Part shown: one piece after another, positions 37,982-48,085 of the stretch
Layout of the letters: each line of letters begins with the position of its first letter
Position numbering within the stretch: the stretch's first letter is position 1
Source of the DNA: Janthinobacterium fluminis
GTDB taxonomy: Bacteria; Pseudomonadota; Gammaproteobacteria; Burkholderiales; Burkholderiaceae_D
Assembly: GCF_028595325.1 (NCBI RefSeq)
Contig: NZ_JAQQXR010000007.1
Span: forward strand, 1-64,000
DNA length: 64,000 nucleotides
Direction of reading: 5' to 3'
Translations under genes and position numbers: made by a program
Notes under the pieces: model-generated
The model's database searches: none
What the model saw: the letters and a program-made list of their open reading frames with translations, nothing else
Told to the model about the DNA's origin: nothing

Positions 37982-39443
37982 TCCATCCAACTTCATCAAC
38001 GGCGAATGGCTCGCCGGCAGCGGCCCCGAGCTGGTCACGATCGACCCGTCCAACGGCCGCCAGACCTGGTCCAGCCAGCAGGCCAGCGCGGCCGACGTGG
38101 CGCAGGCCTGCGCCGCCGCGCGCGCCAGTTTCGAGGCTTGGGCCGCGCGTCCGCTGGAGGAGCGCATCGCCGTTTGCACGCGCTTCCGCGACCTGCTGAA
38201 GGAAGACGCGGAAGAGCTGGCGCTGCTGATCTCGGAGGAGGTCGGCAAGCCCCTGTGGGAGTCGCACACGGAAGTGGCGACGATGGCCAACAAGGTGGAT
38301 ATTTCGGTGCAGTCCTACGGCGCGCGCACCGGCCTAACGCAGAGCAAAATCGCCGACGGCGACGCCGTGCTGCGGCACCGTCCGCACGGCGTCTTCGGCG
38401 TTTTCGGCCCGTACAACTTCCCCGGCCACCTGCCGAACGGCCACATCGTGCCGGCCCTGATCGCCGGTAACACGGTGGTCTTCAAACCGAGCGAATACGC
38501 GCCGCGCAGCGCCATCAAGACGGTGCAACTGTGGCAGCGCGCCGGCGTGCCGGCCGGCGTCATCAACCTCGTCAACGGCGGCCGCGACAGCGGCGTGGCG
38601 CTGGGCCAGAGCGAGCTGCTGGACGGCGTGCTGTTCACCGGCAGCTGCCAGACCGGCATCAGCCTGCACCGCCAGTTCGGCGGCCAGCCGGGCAAGATGC
38701 TGGCGCTGGAAATGGGCGGCAACAACGCCCTCGTCGTGTGGGACGTGAAAGACGTCGACGCCGCCGTGCACCACGCGATCTTCTCGGCGTTCGTCTCGGC
38801 CGGCCAGCGCTGCACCTGCGCGCGCCGCCTGGTGGTGCAGGACACGCCGGCCGGCGCCGCTTTTGTCGCGCGGCTGGTGGAAGTGGCGTCCAACATCGCC
38901 ATCGGCGCCTCCGACGCCCAGCCGCAGCCCTTCATGGGTCCGGTGGTGTCGGCCGCCGTCGCCGCCCGCCTGGTGCAGGCGCAGGCCGACATGGTCGCCA
39001 AGGGCGGCAAGACGCTGCTGCAGATGCGCCATCTGGCCGCCGCAACCGGCTTCGTCTCGGCCGGTATCGTCGACGTCACCGACGCCAAGGGCATCCCGGA
39101 CGAGGAGTGGTTCGGCCCCTTGCTGCAGGTGGTCCGCGTGGCCGATTTCGACACCGCGCTGAAAGTCGCCAACGCCACCGAGTTCGGCCTGGCCGCCGGC
39201 CTGTTGTCGGACGACGAGGCGCTGTGGAAAACCTTCCTGCTGCGCGCCCGCGCCGGCATCGTCAACTGGAATCGCCCGACCACTGGCGCGGCCAGCACGG
39301 CGCCGTTCGGCGGCATCGGAAAATCCGGCAACCACCGTCCTAGCGCATACTATGCGGCGGACTACTGCGCCTACCCGGTCGCCTCGATCGAGAACGGCGT
39401 GCTGGAAATGCCGGCCAAGCTGTCGCCGGGCCTGACCTTCTAA
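37974..39443 (+). CDS. astD: Succinylglutamate semialdehyde dehydrogenase
   Basis: A 489-residue NAD-dependent aldehyde dehydrogenase, step 4 of AST, giving succinylglutamate. The general-base region LALEMGGNNALVVWD and the catalytic cysteine in FVSAGQRCTCARRLVV are present, along with the AstD-specific VFGVFGPYNFPGHLPNGHIV. The length is close to E. coli AstD (492). Its start overlaps aruG by 8 bases, with GAGGAA as ribosome site inside aruG, so translation is coupled. Confidence 0.95.
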   Translation: MSNPSNFINGEWLAGSGPELVTIDPSNGRQTWSSQQASAADVAQACAAARASFEAWAARPLEERIAVCTRFRDLLKEDAEELALLISEEVGKPLWESHTEVATMANKVDISVQSYGARTGLTQSKIADGDAVLRHRPHGVFGVFGPYNFPGHLPNGHIVPALIAGNTVVFKPSEYAPRSAIKTVQLWQRAGVPAGVINLVNGGRDSGVALGQSELLDGVLFTGSCQTGISLHRQFGGQPGKMLALEMGGNNALVVWDVKDVDAAVHHAIFSAFVSAGQRCTCARRLVVQDTPAGAAFVARLVEVASNIAIGASDAQPQPFMGPVVSAAVAARLVQAQADMVAKGGKTLLQMRHLAAATGFVSAGIVDVTDAKGIPDEEWFGPLLQVVRVADFDTALKVANATEFGLAAGLLSDDEALWKTFLLRARAGIVNWNRPTTGAASTAPFGGIGKSGNHRPSAYYAADYCAYPVASIENGVLEMPAKLSPGLTF

Positions 39444-39452
39444 GGAAAGCAC

Positions 39453-40793
39453 ATGCAAAGCGCACGCGAATTCAACTTCGACGGCCTGGTCGGCCCGTCG
39501 CACAATTACGCCGGCCTGTCGTTCGGCAACGTCGCCTCGTTCAGCAACGTCAAGAGCGCCTCGAACCCGAAGCAGGCCGCCCTGCAGGGGCTGGCGAAGA
39601 TGCGCGCGCTGGCCGCGCGCGGCTTCGCCCAGGCGCTGCTGCCGCCGCAGGACCGGCCCAACTTCCGCCTGCTGCGCAGCCTCGGCTTCGGCGGCAGCGA
39701 CGCCGACGTGCTGGCGCGCGCCTACAAGGAAGCGCCGGTGGTCCTGGCCTGCGCCTACTCGGCCTCGGCGATGTGGACGGCCAACGCCGCCACCGTCAGC
39801 CCGTCGGCCGACAGCGTCGACGGGCGCGTCCATTTCACTCCGGCGAACCTGAACAACAAGCTGCACCGCTCCTTCGAGCACGCGCAGTCGGCGCGCACGC
39901 TGCGCGCGCTGTTCGGCAACGAGCGCCACTTCGTCGTGCACGACGCGCTGCCGGCGACGCCGGCCTTCGGCGACGAGGGCGCCGCCAACCACACCCGCCT
40001 GGGCGCCGGCCACGGCGCGGCGGCGGTGGAGATGTTCGTCTACGGCCGCGCCGAATTCGACCCGTCGGCGCCGGCGCCGACGCGCTATCCGGCGCGCCAG
40101 ACGCTGGAGGCGTCGCAGGCGGTGGCCCGTTTGCACGGCCTGAATCCGGCGCGCACCGTCTACATCCAGCAGAACCCGGACGTCATCGACCAGGGCGTGT
40201 TCCACAACGACGTGATCGCGGTCGGCAACGGCAACGTGCTGTTCTATCATGAGCAGGCGTTTGCCGACGAGCTGGCCAGCCTGGACCAGCTGCGCCGCGC
40301 GATGGCCGGCGTCGGCGCCGAGTTGACGGCGCTGCGCGTCGACACCGGCCAGGTGGCGGTGGCCGACGCCGTCGCCAGCTACCTGTTCAACAGCCAGTTG
40401 CTGTCCAAGGCCGACGGTAAGATGGCCCTGGTGATTCCGCAGGAGTGCCAGGAAAACCAGGCCGTGGCGCGCTACCTTGACGGCCTGGTCGCCAGCGGCG
40501 GCCCGGTCGACGAACTGATTCATTTCGACCTGCGCCAGAGCATGCGCAACGGCGGCGGGCCGGCCTGCCTGCGCTTGCGCGTGGCCCTCAGCGACGACGA
40601 GGCGAACGCGATGCACCAGGGCGTCGTGATGAACGAGGCGCTGTACCACACGCTGGTGGCCTGGGTCGAGAAACACTACCGCGACCGCCTGGCGCCGAGC
40701 GACCTGGCCGACCCGGCGCTGGCGCTGGAAGTCCATGTTGCCCTTGAAGAACTGACGAAGATCCTCAACTTACCGGGTTTATACGATTTATAA
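39453..40793 (+). CDS. astB: N-succinylarginine dihydrolase
   Basis: A 446-residue enzyme (E. coli AstB has 447) of the amidinotransferase fold, step 2 of AST: succinylarginine gives succinylornithine, CO2 and two ammonia. It begins [18 protein letters not shown], a family signature, has [11 protein letters not shown] with the catalytic His, and [14 protein letters not shown] with the catalytic Cys near the C-terminus. AAGGAAAG precedes the ATG. A 204-base gap follows before the dehydrogenase gene. Confidence 0.95.
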   Translation: MQSAREFNFDGLVGPSHNYAGLSFGNVASFSNVKSASNPKQAALQGLAKMRALAARGFAQALLPPQDRPNFRLLRSLGFGGSDADVLARAYKEAPVVLACAYSASAMWTANAATVSPSADSVDGRVHFTPANLNNKLHRSFEHAQSARTLRALFGNERHFVVHDALPATPAFGDEGAANHTRLGAGHGAAAVEMFVYGRAEFDPSAPAPTRYPARQTLEASQAVARLHGLNPARTVYIQQNPDVIDQGVFHNDVIAVGNGNVLFYHEQAFADELASLDQLRRAMAGVGAELTALRVDTGQVAVADAVASYLFNSQLLSKADGKMALVIPQECQENQAVARYLDGLVASGGPVDELIHFDLRQSMRNGGGPACLRLRVALSDDEANAMHQGVVMNEALYHTLVAWVEKHYRDRLAPSDLADPALALEVHVALEELTKILNLPGLYDL

Positions 40794-40997
40794 GCGCCGG
40801 CGACGGCGCCGCTTTGCACACAGAATTTTGGCGATTCGCGGCCCGGCGCCGCGGATTCAGATCGTTGGATGAAGACTGCTTCCGGCAACGGAAGATAAAA
40901 TTTGGGCGGCTACCCGCTGTCTCTTGACACCTTGCTGCCTGATCGCCACAAGCAAAAACGGCAGCGATGGAATTCACATACCGCAATGGAGAGCTAG

Positions 40998-43900
40998 ATG
41001 AAACAAATGCCACAAGATTTGCGTACCCAAACCCTTGACCTGGTCAACGCCAGCAAGCCCGCCGCCGACAGCAGCCAGGTCGCGGCCCTGATCAGCGCCT
41101 GGCTCGGCTCCCTCGACGAGGAAGACCTGTCCGACATCGCGCCCGACAGCCTGGCGCCGGTGCTGTGGAATGGTTTCTCGCAAGCGGCCAAACGTGCCGG
41201 CAACGCCTGTCAGATCGCGACGCTGCGCTACGCCGACGGCCGCGGTGGCATGGCGACCGCCCTGCTGATCCTGAACGACGACATGCCGTATCTGGTCGAC
41301 TCGATTGTCATGGCGATGCGCAAGCAGCACGTGGCCGTGCGCGGTGTGATGAATTCCGTGCTGGCCGTGCGCCGCGCCGCCGACGGCAGCGCCAGCGCCG
41401 TCGGCCAGGCCGGCGACGCCCACGAATCCTATGTATTGTGCCTGCTGGCCGAAGACCTGGAGGCCGGCGAACTCGCCGCCCTGGTCGGCGCGCTGGAGAT
41501 GGTCGCGCGCGACGCCGCCGTGGTGCGCCGCGACGCCGCCGCGATGGCCGAGCGCGTCACGGCCATCGCCCAGGACGCCGCCACGCACGGCGCCGAAGGC
41601 CAGGAGGTGGCCGCCTTCCTGGAATGGATCAAGCACGACGGCTTTGAGCTGTTCGGCTACGCCTACTACAGTGTCAAGCCGGGCGTGCGCGAACTCGAAC
41701 GCGACATCCCCAGCCGCATCGGCGTGCTGCAGGACACCGCGCATCCGATCTACGGCACCTGCCTGGCCAATATCCCGGGCGACTTCGACACGCTGTCGAA
41801 GCGCGCCTCGACGCTGTCCATCGTCAAGGCCGACGTCGCCGGCACGCTGCACCGCGACCAGCAGCTCGACTTCATCGGCGTGCGCCACACCGACGCGCAA
41901 GGCGCGATCCTCGGCGAGCATTGCTTCGTCGGCCTGTTCACCCGCGCCGCCACGGCCAGCCCGCTGGCCAGCCTGCCGTTCGCGCGCGGCCGCGTCGCCG
42001 AGGTGTTGAGCCTGGCCGGCGTGCGCCAGCAGGGCTTCCGCGCCGAGAAGTTCCGCGAAATCCTCGACTCGCTGCCGCGCACCGAAGCGCTGGAGGCGGA
42101 CCTGGAATGGCTGGCGCAAGTGTGCGGCTCCGTGGTGTCGCTGTACAAGCAGCCGCGCACCAAGGTGTTCGCCCGCCGCGACGTGTATGCGCGCCACCTG
42201 AACGTGCTGGTCTACCTGCCGCGCGAGCGCTACAGCGCCAGCGTCGCCGCCGCGCTGGCGAAAGCCCTGCAGGCCAGCTCCGGCGCCAGCCACGTCAGCT
42301 CGCAGACGCTGGTGGCCGACGGCCCGCTGGCGCGCCTGTACCTGATCGCCCACGCGGCGCGCTACCCGCTCGACCTGGAAAGCGACATCCAGCAACCGCT
42401 GCTGTCGGTGCTGGACGGCTGGCACACCGGCTTCGCCACGCTGGCCGACGCCGTGTTCGACCTGCCGATGCGCGCCAGCCTGCGCAAGCTCGGCGCCAAC
42501 CTGCCGCTTGAATATGTCGCCGCCACCGCGCCCGCCGTCGCCTTCCGCGACCTCGGCGCGATCCTGCGCAACACCGACCCGGCCCGCGTCGCCGTGCGCG
42601 TCGAAGTCGGCGATGTCACCACCATCCGCCTGTACTCGGTGGACCGGGTGCCGTCGCTGTCGACCATCCTGCCGGCCCTGCACAACGCCGGCGTGGCGAT
42701 CGACCGCGAACAGGCTTACTCGATCAACGCCGCCGACGGCAAGCGCCACTTCGTCACCAGCCTGACGGTGGACGCCGCCAGCGCCGCGAAACTGGCGCTG
42801 CCTTCCGTCGTCGCCGTGGCGCAGGAATTGTTCACGCAGCTGTTCAACAACGACGCCGAGGACGGCCGCCTGAACGGCCTGGTCATCGAGGGCGGCTTGA
42901 GCACCCGCGAAGTGCAGCTGGTGCGCGCCTACATGAGCTACTGGCGCCAGACCGGCAGCCGCTTCTCGGTGCGCTACATCGCCGATTGCCTGCGCAAGCA
43001 GCCGGCCCAGGTCAAGCAGCTGGTGGACGCCTTCCTGCAGCGCTTCGACCCAAGCCTGAGCGAGGCGCAGCACGCCGACGCGCAGGAAGCGGTGGCGCTG
43101 CTGAAGAGCCGCCTGGCATCGGTGAACCACGCCGACACCGAGGAAATCCTCGGCGCGCTGGCCGACCTGATGCTGGCCACGCTGCGCACCAACTACTACC
43201 AGAACGCCCAGCAGGGCGACAAGATCATCTTCAAATTCGACACCAGCAAGCTGGCGCTGGTGCCGGAACCGCGTCCGTACCGCGAGATTTTCGTCTTCTC
43301 GCGCCGCTTCGAGGGCGTGCACCTGCGCGGCGGCCCGGTCGCCCGCGGCGGCCTGCGCTGGTCCGACCGCATGGAAGACTACCGCACCGAAGTGCTGGGC
43401 CTGGTCAAGGCGCAGATGGTGAAGAACGCCGTCATCGTGCCGGCCGGCGCCAAGGGCGGTTTTGTCTGCAAGATGATGCCGAAGGACGCGGTGCGCGAAA
43501 CCATCGCGGCTGAAGGCGAGGCGGTCTACCGGCTGTTCATTGCCAGCCTGCTGGAAGTGACCGACAACCGCGTGCTGGGCAATATCGTCGCGCCGACCGA
43601 CACGGTCTGCTACGACGCCGCCGACCCGTATCTGGTGGTGGCCGCCGACAAGGGCACCGCGACCTTCTCCGACATTGCCAACGGCATCGCCGTCAAGCGC
43701 GGCTTCTGGCTGGGCGACGCCTTCGCCTCGGGCGGCTCGAACGGCTACGACCACAAGAAAATGGGCATCACCGCGAAGGGCGCGTTCGAGGCGGTCAAGC
43801 GCCACTTCTACGAAATGGACCACGACCTGAACACCACCCCGATCACGATGGTCGGCGTGGGCGACATGTCGGGCGACGTGTTCGGCAACGGCGTGCTGCT

Positions 43901-45704
43901 GTCGCGCCAGTTGAAGGTGCTGGCCGCCTTCGACCACCGCCACATCTTCCTCGACCCGGCTCCGGACGTCGCCGTCTCCTTCGCCGAGCGCGAGCGCATG
44001 TTCGCGCTGCCGCGCTCCTCGTGGGACGACTACAACAAGGACTTGATCTCGGCCGGCGGCGGCGTGTTCCCGCGCAGCGCCCGCTCGATCGAGCTGTCGC
44101 CGCAGATCCGCGCCGCCCTCGACATCGAGGAAACCGCGCTGGCGCCTGAAGAATTAATGCACCGCATCCTGCTGGCGCCGGTCGACCTGTTCTACAACGG
44201 CGGCATCGGCACCTACATCAAGGCGTCGACCGAAAGCCACGCGCAAGTGAAGGACCGCGCCAACGACAACATCCGCGTCGACGGCAACCAGCTGCGCGCC
44301 AAGGTCGTGGCCGAGGGCGGCAACCTGGGCGCGACCCAGTCGGGCCGCATCGAGTTCGCGCTGGCGGGCGGGCGCATCTTCACCGATGCGATCGACAACT
44401 CGGCCGGCGTGGATTGCTCCGACCATGAAGTGAACGCGAAGATCTGGCTCGACGTCGAAGTCAACGCCGGCAAGTTGAGCGAGGCGGAGCGCAATCGCGT
44501 GCTCTTCGACATGACCGGCGACATCGAGCGCCTGGTCCTGCGCGACAACACGCTGCAAACCCACCTGCTGGTGCGCGAGCTGCAGGCGCAGACGGACGGC
44601 GCGGTGCAGGACGGCTACGCCGCCCTGATCGCCAGCCTGGAAGAAGAGGGCGCGCTGTCGCGCGAGCTGGAGCAGTTGCCGACGGTGGCCGAACTGGCGC
44701 GCCGCAAAGCCGACGGCCGCGGCCTGACGACGCCGGAACTGGCGGTCGTCATCGCCAACGTCAAGAACCGCTTCAAGCGCATCCTGTCGGCGCTGCCGCT
44801 GACGGACGCCAGCTGGGCCGAGCCTATCCTGAAACCGTACTTCCCGGCCCTGCTGGTGGCCACCCGCGGCGCGCTCGATCACCCGCTGGCGAACGCCATC
44901 CTGGCCACCGTGCTGGCCAATGAGGCGGTCAACCGCTGCGGTCCCCTGATGCTGCGCGACCTGGCCACCGAGCATTCGGTGGACGAGTCCGGCGTCATCC
45001 TGGCGTGGGGCCAGGCATGGTCGGCGCTGCACCTGGCGCCGGTGTTTGAGGCGCTCGATGCGGACGCGCTGAACGTGCCGCGCGCCGTCTCGATCAAGGT
45101 CGACGCGCGCACCCGCGTGCTGCAAAAAGCGATGATCGAAGGCGTGCTGTCGGTGCCTGCCGAGCAGTTGCGCAGCGCCGGCGGCGTCGCCGAACTGACC
45201 CGTCTGTTCAGCCTGCCGGCAACCGTCGCTGGGCTGATGCCGGCCGACGGCCAGGCGGACGCCGACCAGACGCCGGGGCTGCGTCCGGCCTTCGCGCACG
45301 CCTGGAAAGCGGTCGACGCCATCGAGGCGGTGGCGACCTTCGTGTTCTCGGCGTTGTCGGTGACGCGTCCGGCCGGCATGGACCTGGCGGCCTTCCTGCA
45401 AGTGGGCATGGCGCTGCGCGGCCAGGCCGGCATCGACACGCTGGAGCGCGGCCTGAAGCTGGTCCCGCACAGCAAATCGCAAGAGCAGTTGCGCAACTAC
45501 GCGCAGCACGCGCTGCGCCGCACGCAGCAACGCCTGCTGACCCAGGTGCTGGAGCGGGCGGCCGGCGGCGGCAACGCCGGCGAGGCGGTCGAGGTGGTGA
45601 CCAACACGCTGGGCCTGTCGGGCTATGCGCTGGCCACCGATCTGGAGCAGGCGATGCTGGACGTGTGGGCCTTGTCGGAAGCGACCACGGCAGTGGCGGC
45701 ATAA
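40998..45704 (+). CDS. gdhB: NAD-dependent glutamate dehydrogenase, large (about 180 kDa) type
   Basis: A 1568-residue member of the GDH180 family found in Pseudomonas and relatives, oxidising glutamate to 2-oxoglutarate and ammonia. Long N-terminal regulatory ACT-like regions are followed by the catalytic core at about 770-1200: RPYREIFVFSRRFEGVHLRGG, the substrate lysine in VPAGAKGGFVCKM, and the NAD site near MVGVGDMSGDVFGNGVL. The gene sits between astB and astE, so it can recycle the glutamate that AST releases. GGAGAG precedes the ATG; there is no terminator on either side. Confidence 0.94.
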   Translation: MKQMPQDLRTQTLDLVNASKPAADSSQVAALISAWLGSLDEEDLSDIAPDSLAPVLWNGFSQAAKRAGNACQIATLRYADGRGGMATALLILNDDMPYLVDSIVMAMRKQHVAVRGVMNSVLAVRRAADGSASAVGQAGDAHESYVLCLLAEDLEAGELAALVGALEMVARDAAVVRRDAAAMAERVTAIAQDAATHGAEGQEVAAFLEWIKHDGFELFGYAYYSVKPGVRELERDIPSRIGVLQDTAHPIYGTCLANIPGDFDTLSKRASTLSIVKADVAGTLHRDQQLDFIGVRHTDAQGAILGEHCFVGLFTRAATASPLASLPFARGRVAEVLSLAGVRQQGFRAEKFREILDSLPRTEALEADLEWLAQVCGSVVSLYKQPRTKVFARRDVYARHLNVLVYLPRERYSASVAAALAKALQASSGASHVSSQTLVADGPLARLYLIAHAARYPLDLESDIQQPLLSVLDGWHTGFATLADAVFDLPMRASLRKLGANLPLEYVAATAPAVAFRDLGAILRNTDPARVAVRVEVGDVTTIRLYSVDRVPSLSTILPALHNAGVAIDREQAYSINAADGKRHFVTSLTVDAASAAKLALPSVVAVAQELFTQLFNNDAEDGRLNGLVIEGGLSTREVQLVRAYMSYWRQTGSRFSVRYIADCLRKQPAQVKQLVDAFLQRFDPSLSEAQHADAQEAVALLKSRLASVNHADTEEILGALADLMLATLRTNYYQNAQQGDKIIFKFDTSKLALVPEPRPYREIFVFSRRFEGVHLRGGPVARGGLRWSDRMEDYRTEVLGLVKAQMVKNAVIVPAGAKGGFVCKMMPKDAVRETIAAEGEAVYRLFIASLLEVTDNRVLGNIVAPTDTVCYDAADPYLVVAADKGTATFSDIANGIAVKRGFWLGDAFASGGSNGYDHKKMGITAKGAFEAVKRHFYEMDHDLNTTPITMVGVGDMSGDVFGNGVLLSRQLKVLAAFDHRHIFLDPAPDVAVSFAERERMFALPRSSWDDYNKDLISAGGGVFPRSARSIELSPQIRAALDIEETALAPEELMHRILLAPVDLFYNGGIGTYIKASTESHAQVKDRANDNIRVDGNQLRAKVVAEGGNLGATQSGRIEFALAGGRIFTDAIDNSAGVDCSDHEVNAKIWLDVEVNAGKLSEAERNRVLFDMTGDIERLVLRDNTLQTHLLVRELQAQTDGAVQDGYAALIASLEEEGALSRELEQLPTVAELARRKADGRGLTTPELAVVIANVKNRFKRILSALPLTDASWAEPILKPYFPALLVATRGALDHPLANAILATVLANEAVNRCGPLMLRDLATEHSVDESGVILAWGQAWSALHLAPVFEALDADALNVPRAVSIKVDARTRVLQKAMIEGVLSVPAEQLRSAGGVAELTRLFSLPATVAGLMPADGQADADQTPGLRPAFAHAWKAVDAIEAVATFVFSALSVTRPAGMDLAAFLQVGMALRGQAGIDTLERGLKLVPHSKSQEQLRNYAQHALRRTQQRLLTQVLERAAGGGNAGEAVEVVTNTLGLSGYALATDLEQAMLDVWALSEATTAVAA

Positions 45705-45708
45705 CAGG

Positions 45709-46731
45709 ATGAGCAAAGCCGAAACACTGGCTGCCAACTCCGCCACCGCGCCCGCGGTTGCGGAGGCGGTGCGGGCCCTGGCCGACGCCGACTTCAGCGC
45801 GGTCGCCAAACTGTTTTCCGAGGCCGGCTTCGCTGTGGCGCTGCCGGCGCCGGGTATCTTGCAAATCAAGGCGGCCGGCGCGCGGCGGCGCGCCAGCGTG
45901 CTGGTGTCGGTCGGCGTGCACGGCGACGAAACGGCGCCGATCGAAATGCTGGCCCAGCTGCTCGACGCGCTGTCGCGCCAGGCGCAGGCGCTGGCCGTCG
46001 ACCTGATGGTTTGCGTCGGCAATGTCGGCGCCATCCGCGCCGGCAAGCGCTTCATCGACGCCGACCTGAACCGCATGTTCCGCGCCGAGCGCGGCGCGCT
46101 GGCCGACGCCGTCGAGGCGCAGCGGGCCGACGCGATGATCGCCGCCACCGAAGCATTCTTCGCGGACGCCGGGCCGGTGCGCTGGCATCTGGACCTGCAC
46201 ACGGCGATACGGCCGTCCGTCTACCCGACGTTCGCCATCGTGCCCGAGCTGATCGCCGACGCCGCCAAGGCCGGGCTGATCGGCTGGCTGGGCCAGGCCG
46301 CCATCGGCGCCATCATCATGAACCCGCAGTCGGCCGGCACCTATAGCTATTATTCGGCCGAGCACTGCGGCGCCGCCGCCAGCACGGTCGAACTGGGCCG
46401 GGTCGGCACCTTGGGGCAAAACGACCTGAGCCTGTTTGCCGACGTCGCGCTGGCGCTGGACGGCTTGTTGCGCGGCGCGGCGCCGGCGCCCGCCAAGACG
46501 GCGTCGCACGTGTTCAAGGTGGCGCAGGAAATCATCAAGCTGAGCGATGACTTCCGCATGGCCTTCGACCGCAGCACGCAGAACTTCACGTCCTTGCCGG
46601 CCTACGCCGTCATCGCCAGCGACGGCGACACCGTCTACACGGTGCGGCACGCCGAGGAACTGGTGGTGTTTCCGAACCCCGACGTGCGGGTCGGTTTGCG
46701 CGCCGGGCTGATGGTGGTGCGGGTATCCTGA
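45709..46731 (+). CDS. astE: Succinylglutamate desuccinylase
   Basis: A 340-residue zinc hydrolase, last AST step, splitting succinylglutamate into succinate and glutamate. The zinc site VGVHGDETAPIE (H71, E74) and WHLDLHTAIR (third ligand, about residue 164) are present, followed by STVELGRVG. It starts 4 bases after the dehydrogenase stop codon, so it should be translated from the same message; its own ribosome site is weak. It closes the AST cluster. Confidence 0.94.
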   Translation: MSKAETLAANSATAPAVAEAVRALADADFSAVAKLFSEAGFAVALPAPGILQIKAAGARRRASVLVSVGVHGDETAPIEMLAQLLDALSRQAQALAVDLMVCVGNVGAIRAGKRFIDADLNRMFRAERGALADAVEAQRADAMIAATEAFFADAGPVRWHLDLHTAIRPSVYPTFAIVPELIADAAKAGLIGWLGQAAIGAIIMNPQSAGTYSYYSAEHCGAAASTVELGRVGTLGQNDLSLFADVALALDGLLRGAAPAPAKTASHVFKVAQEIIKLSDDFRMAFDRSTQNFTSLPAYAVIASDGDTVYTVRHAEELVVFPNPDVRVGLRAGLMVVRVS

Positions 46732-46737
46732 GTATTT

Positions 46738-47087
46738 TTGTCGAGTCATCCAGAAGGGGCAGTCGATCTCGGGCTGTCGCCGGCGGAGCCGCCCGCCACC
46801 TTGTATCACGGGACGGCCGAGCGATTTATCGCCTCGATCAAGGAGAGCGGATCGCGTCCGGGTGCGCGTAAGCATGTTCGCCTGTCCAGCGACCTGGATA
46901 CGGCAGTCCGGGGCGGCGCCAGACATGGCGCGCCGGTCGTGTTGACTGTGCGCAAGGGCAGGTGTTTTATCTGTCGGAAAACGGTGTCTGGCTGACGGAC
47001 GATATCGAGTTACGGCATATCGAATTTCCGCTTGCCTCAGCACGCAGTGTATTTTTCGGGGCAATGCCAGCCGCAATGGCGGCATAA
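46738..47087 (+). pseudogene. Decayed kptA-like RNA 2'-phosphotransferase remnant
   Basis: The frame from 46738 reads VDLGLSPAEPPATLYHGTAE and HVRLSSDLDTA, the NAD-binding half of KptA/Tpt1 enzymes. At about 46960 the homology moves to another frame, continuing VFYLSENGVWLTDDIELRH to a stop at 47085-47087; one lost base explains this. Before 46770 a third frame gives RVIQKGQSI, the expected preceding segment, so there is a second frameshift. The N-terminal domain is missing altogether. The piece lies directly after astE and is a non-functional remnant. Confidence 0.8.
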
Positions 47088-47099
47088 AATTAGCTAATT
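47088..47099. repeat. 12-base palindrome after the kptA remnant
   Basis: AATTAGCTAATT is a perfect palindrome starting one base after the remnant's stop codon, in AT-rich sequence unlike the surroundings. It may mark an insertion boundary or be an operator for the downstream gene; neither is shown. Confidence 0.4.
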
Positions 47100-47164
47100 C
47101 GTAAACATTTGACCTAAAATGATGCCTTGTGGCTATTTTTCAACCCGTTTACGATGGCTTTCCC

Positions 47165-48070
47165 ATGCTGAAAAAACTTCTTGCAGCCGTGCTGTGTCTT
47201 TCCCTGTCCGGCCTGATGGCCGCCGCCCACGCGGGCGACGCGCCCGCCGCACCGAAGCAGAGCGCCGAGCAGTTCCTCGCCTCGTTGAATTTCCAGCAGG
47301 GCAAAATCACACTGCAAGACAATATCGCCACCCTGGACCTGCCCGCCACGTTCCGCTACCTGTCGCCGGCCGACACGGAGCGCGTGCTGGTCGACGCCTG
47401 GGGCAATCCGCCCGGCGCCAAGTCGCTGGGCATGATCGTGCCGGCCAAGGTCAGCCTGCTGGAGCGCGCCGGCTGGGGCGTGATCATCACCTATGACGAG
47501 GATGGCCACGTCAAGGACGGTGACGCCGACAGCATCAAGTACGACGAATTGCTCAAGGAGATGCAGCAGTCGGTGCTCGACAACAACGCCGAGCGCAAGA
47601 CGCAGGGCTATCCGGCCGTGCAACTGGTCGGCTGGGCGGAGCGTCCCAGCTACGACAAGAACGCCCACAAGCTGTACTGGGCCAAGGAACTGGCAATCGA
47701 CGGCGCCGCCAGCCATTCGCTGAACTACAATATCCGTGTGCTGGGCCGCAAGGGCGTGCTGGTGCTGAACGCCATCGCGGGCATGGGCCAGATCGCCGAA
47801 ATCAAGAAGGAAATGCAGCATGTGACGGCATTCACCGACTTCACGCCCGGCCAGCGCTATGCCGATTTCGACAGCAAGACGGACAAGGCGGCCGAGTACG
47901 GCATCGCGGCGCTGATCGCGGGCGGCGTGGCGACCAAGCTGGGCCTGTTCGGCAAGTTGTTCGCCTTCCTGCTCGTCTTCAAAAAATTCCTGCTGATGGG
48001 CGTGATCGGCCTCGTCGCGATGATCGCCAAGTTTTTCGGCCGCAAGAGTAAAGTGAATCTGGACAAATAA
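47165..48070 (+). CDS. DUF2167 family membrane-anchored protein
   Basis: A 301-residue exported protein. From ATG 47165 residues 1-24 make a standard signal peptide (MLKKLLAAVLCLSLSGLMAA, cleavage near AHA). The DUF2167 body follows, with ATLDLPATFRYLSPADTERVLVDAWGNPP, and YDKNAHKLYWAKELAIDG later. Two hydrophobic helices at about 245-290 end in a basic tail, so the protein is likely held in the inner membrane with its main domain outside. Function unknown. A GTG at 47129 is in frame but would spoil the signal peptide. The AraC gene starts 15 bases downstream. Confidence 0.83.
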   Translation: MLKKLLAAVLCLSLSGLMAAAHAGDAPAAPKQSAEQFLASLNFQQGKITLQDNIATLDLPATFRYLSPADTERVLVDAWGNPPGAKSLGMIVPAKVSLLERAGWGVIITYDEDGHVKDGDADSIKYDELLKEMQQSVLDNNAERKTQGYPAVQLVGWAERPSYDKNAHKLYWAKELAIDGAASHSLNYNIRVLGRKGVLVLNAIAGMGQIAEIKKEMQHVTAFTDFTPGQRYADFDSKTDKAAEYGIAALIAGGVATKLGLFGKLFAFLLVFKKFLLMGVIGLVAMIAKFFGRKSKVNLDK

Positions 48071-48085
48071 TCCCGTTGGGCTTGC

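Noticed and set aside
40974-43943. A 989-residue open frame on the minus strand opposite the glutamate dehydrogenase gene
   Set aside because: It is antisense to an unmistakable gene, composed of Arg/Ala/Gly/His-rich sequence with no domain; such frames are common in GC-rich DNA.
46738-46995. A short intact gene for an RNA 2'-phosphotransferase
   Set aside because: The frame lacks the N-terminal domain and is cut by a frameshift, with the conserved remainder in another frame.
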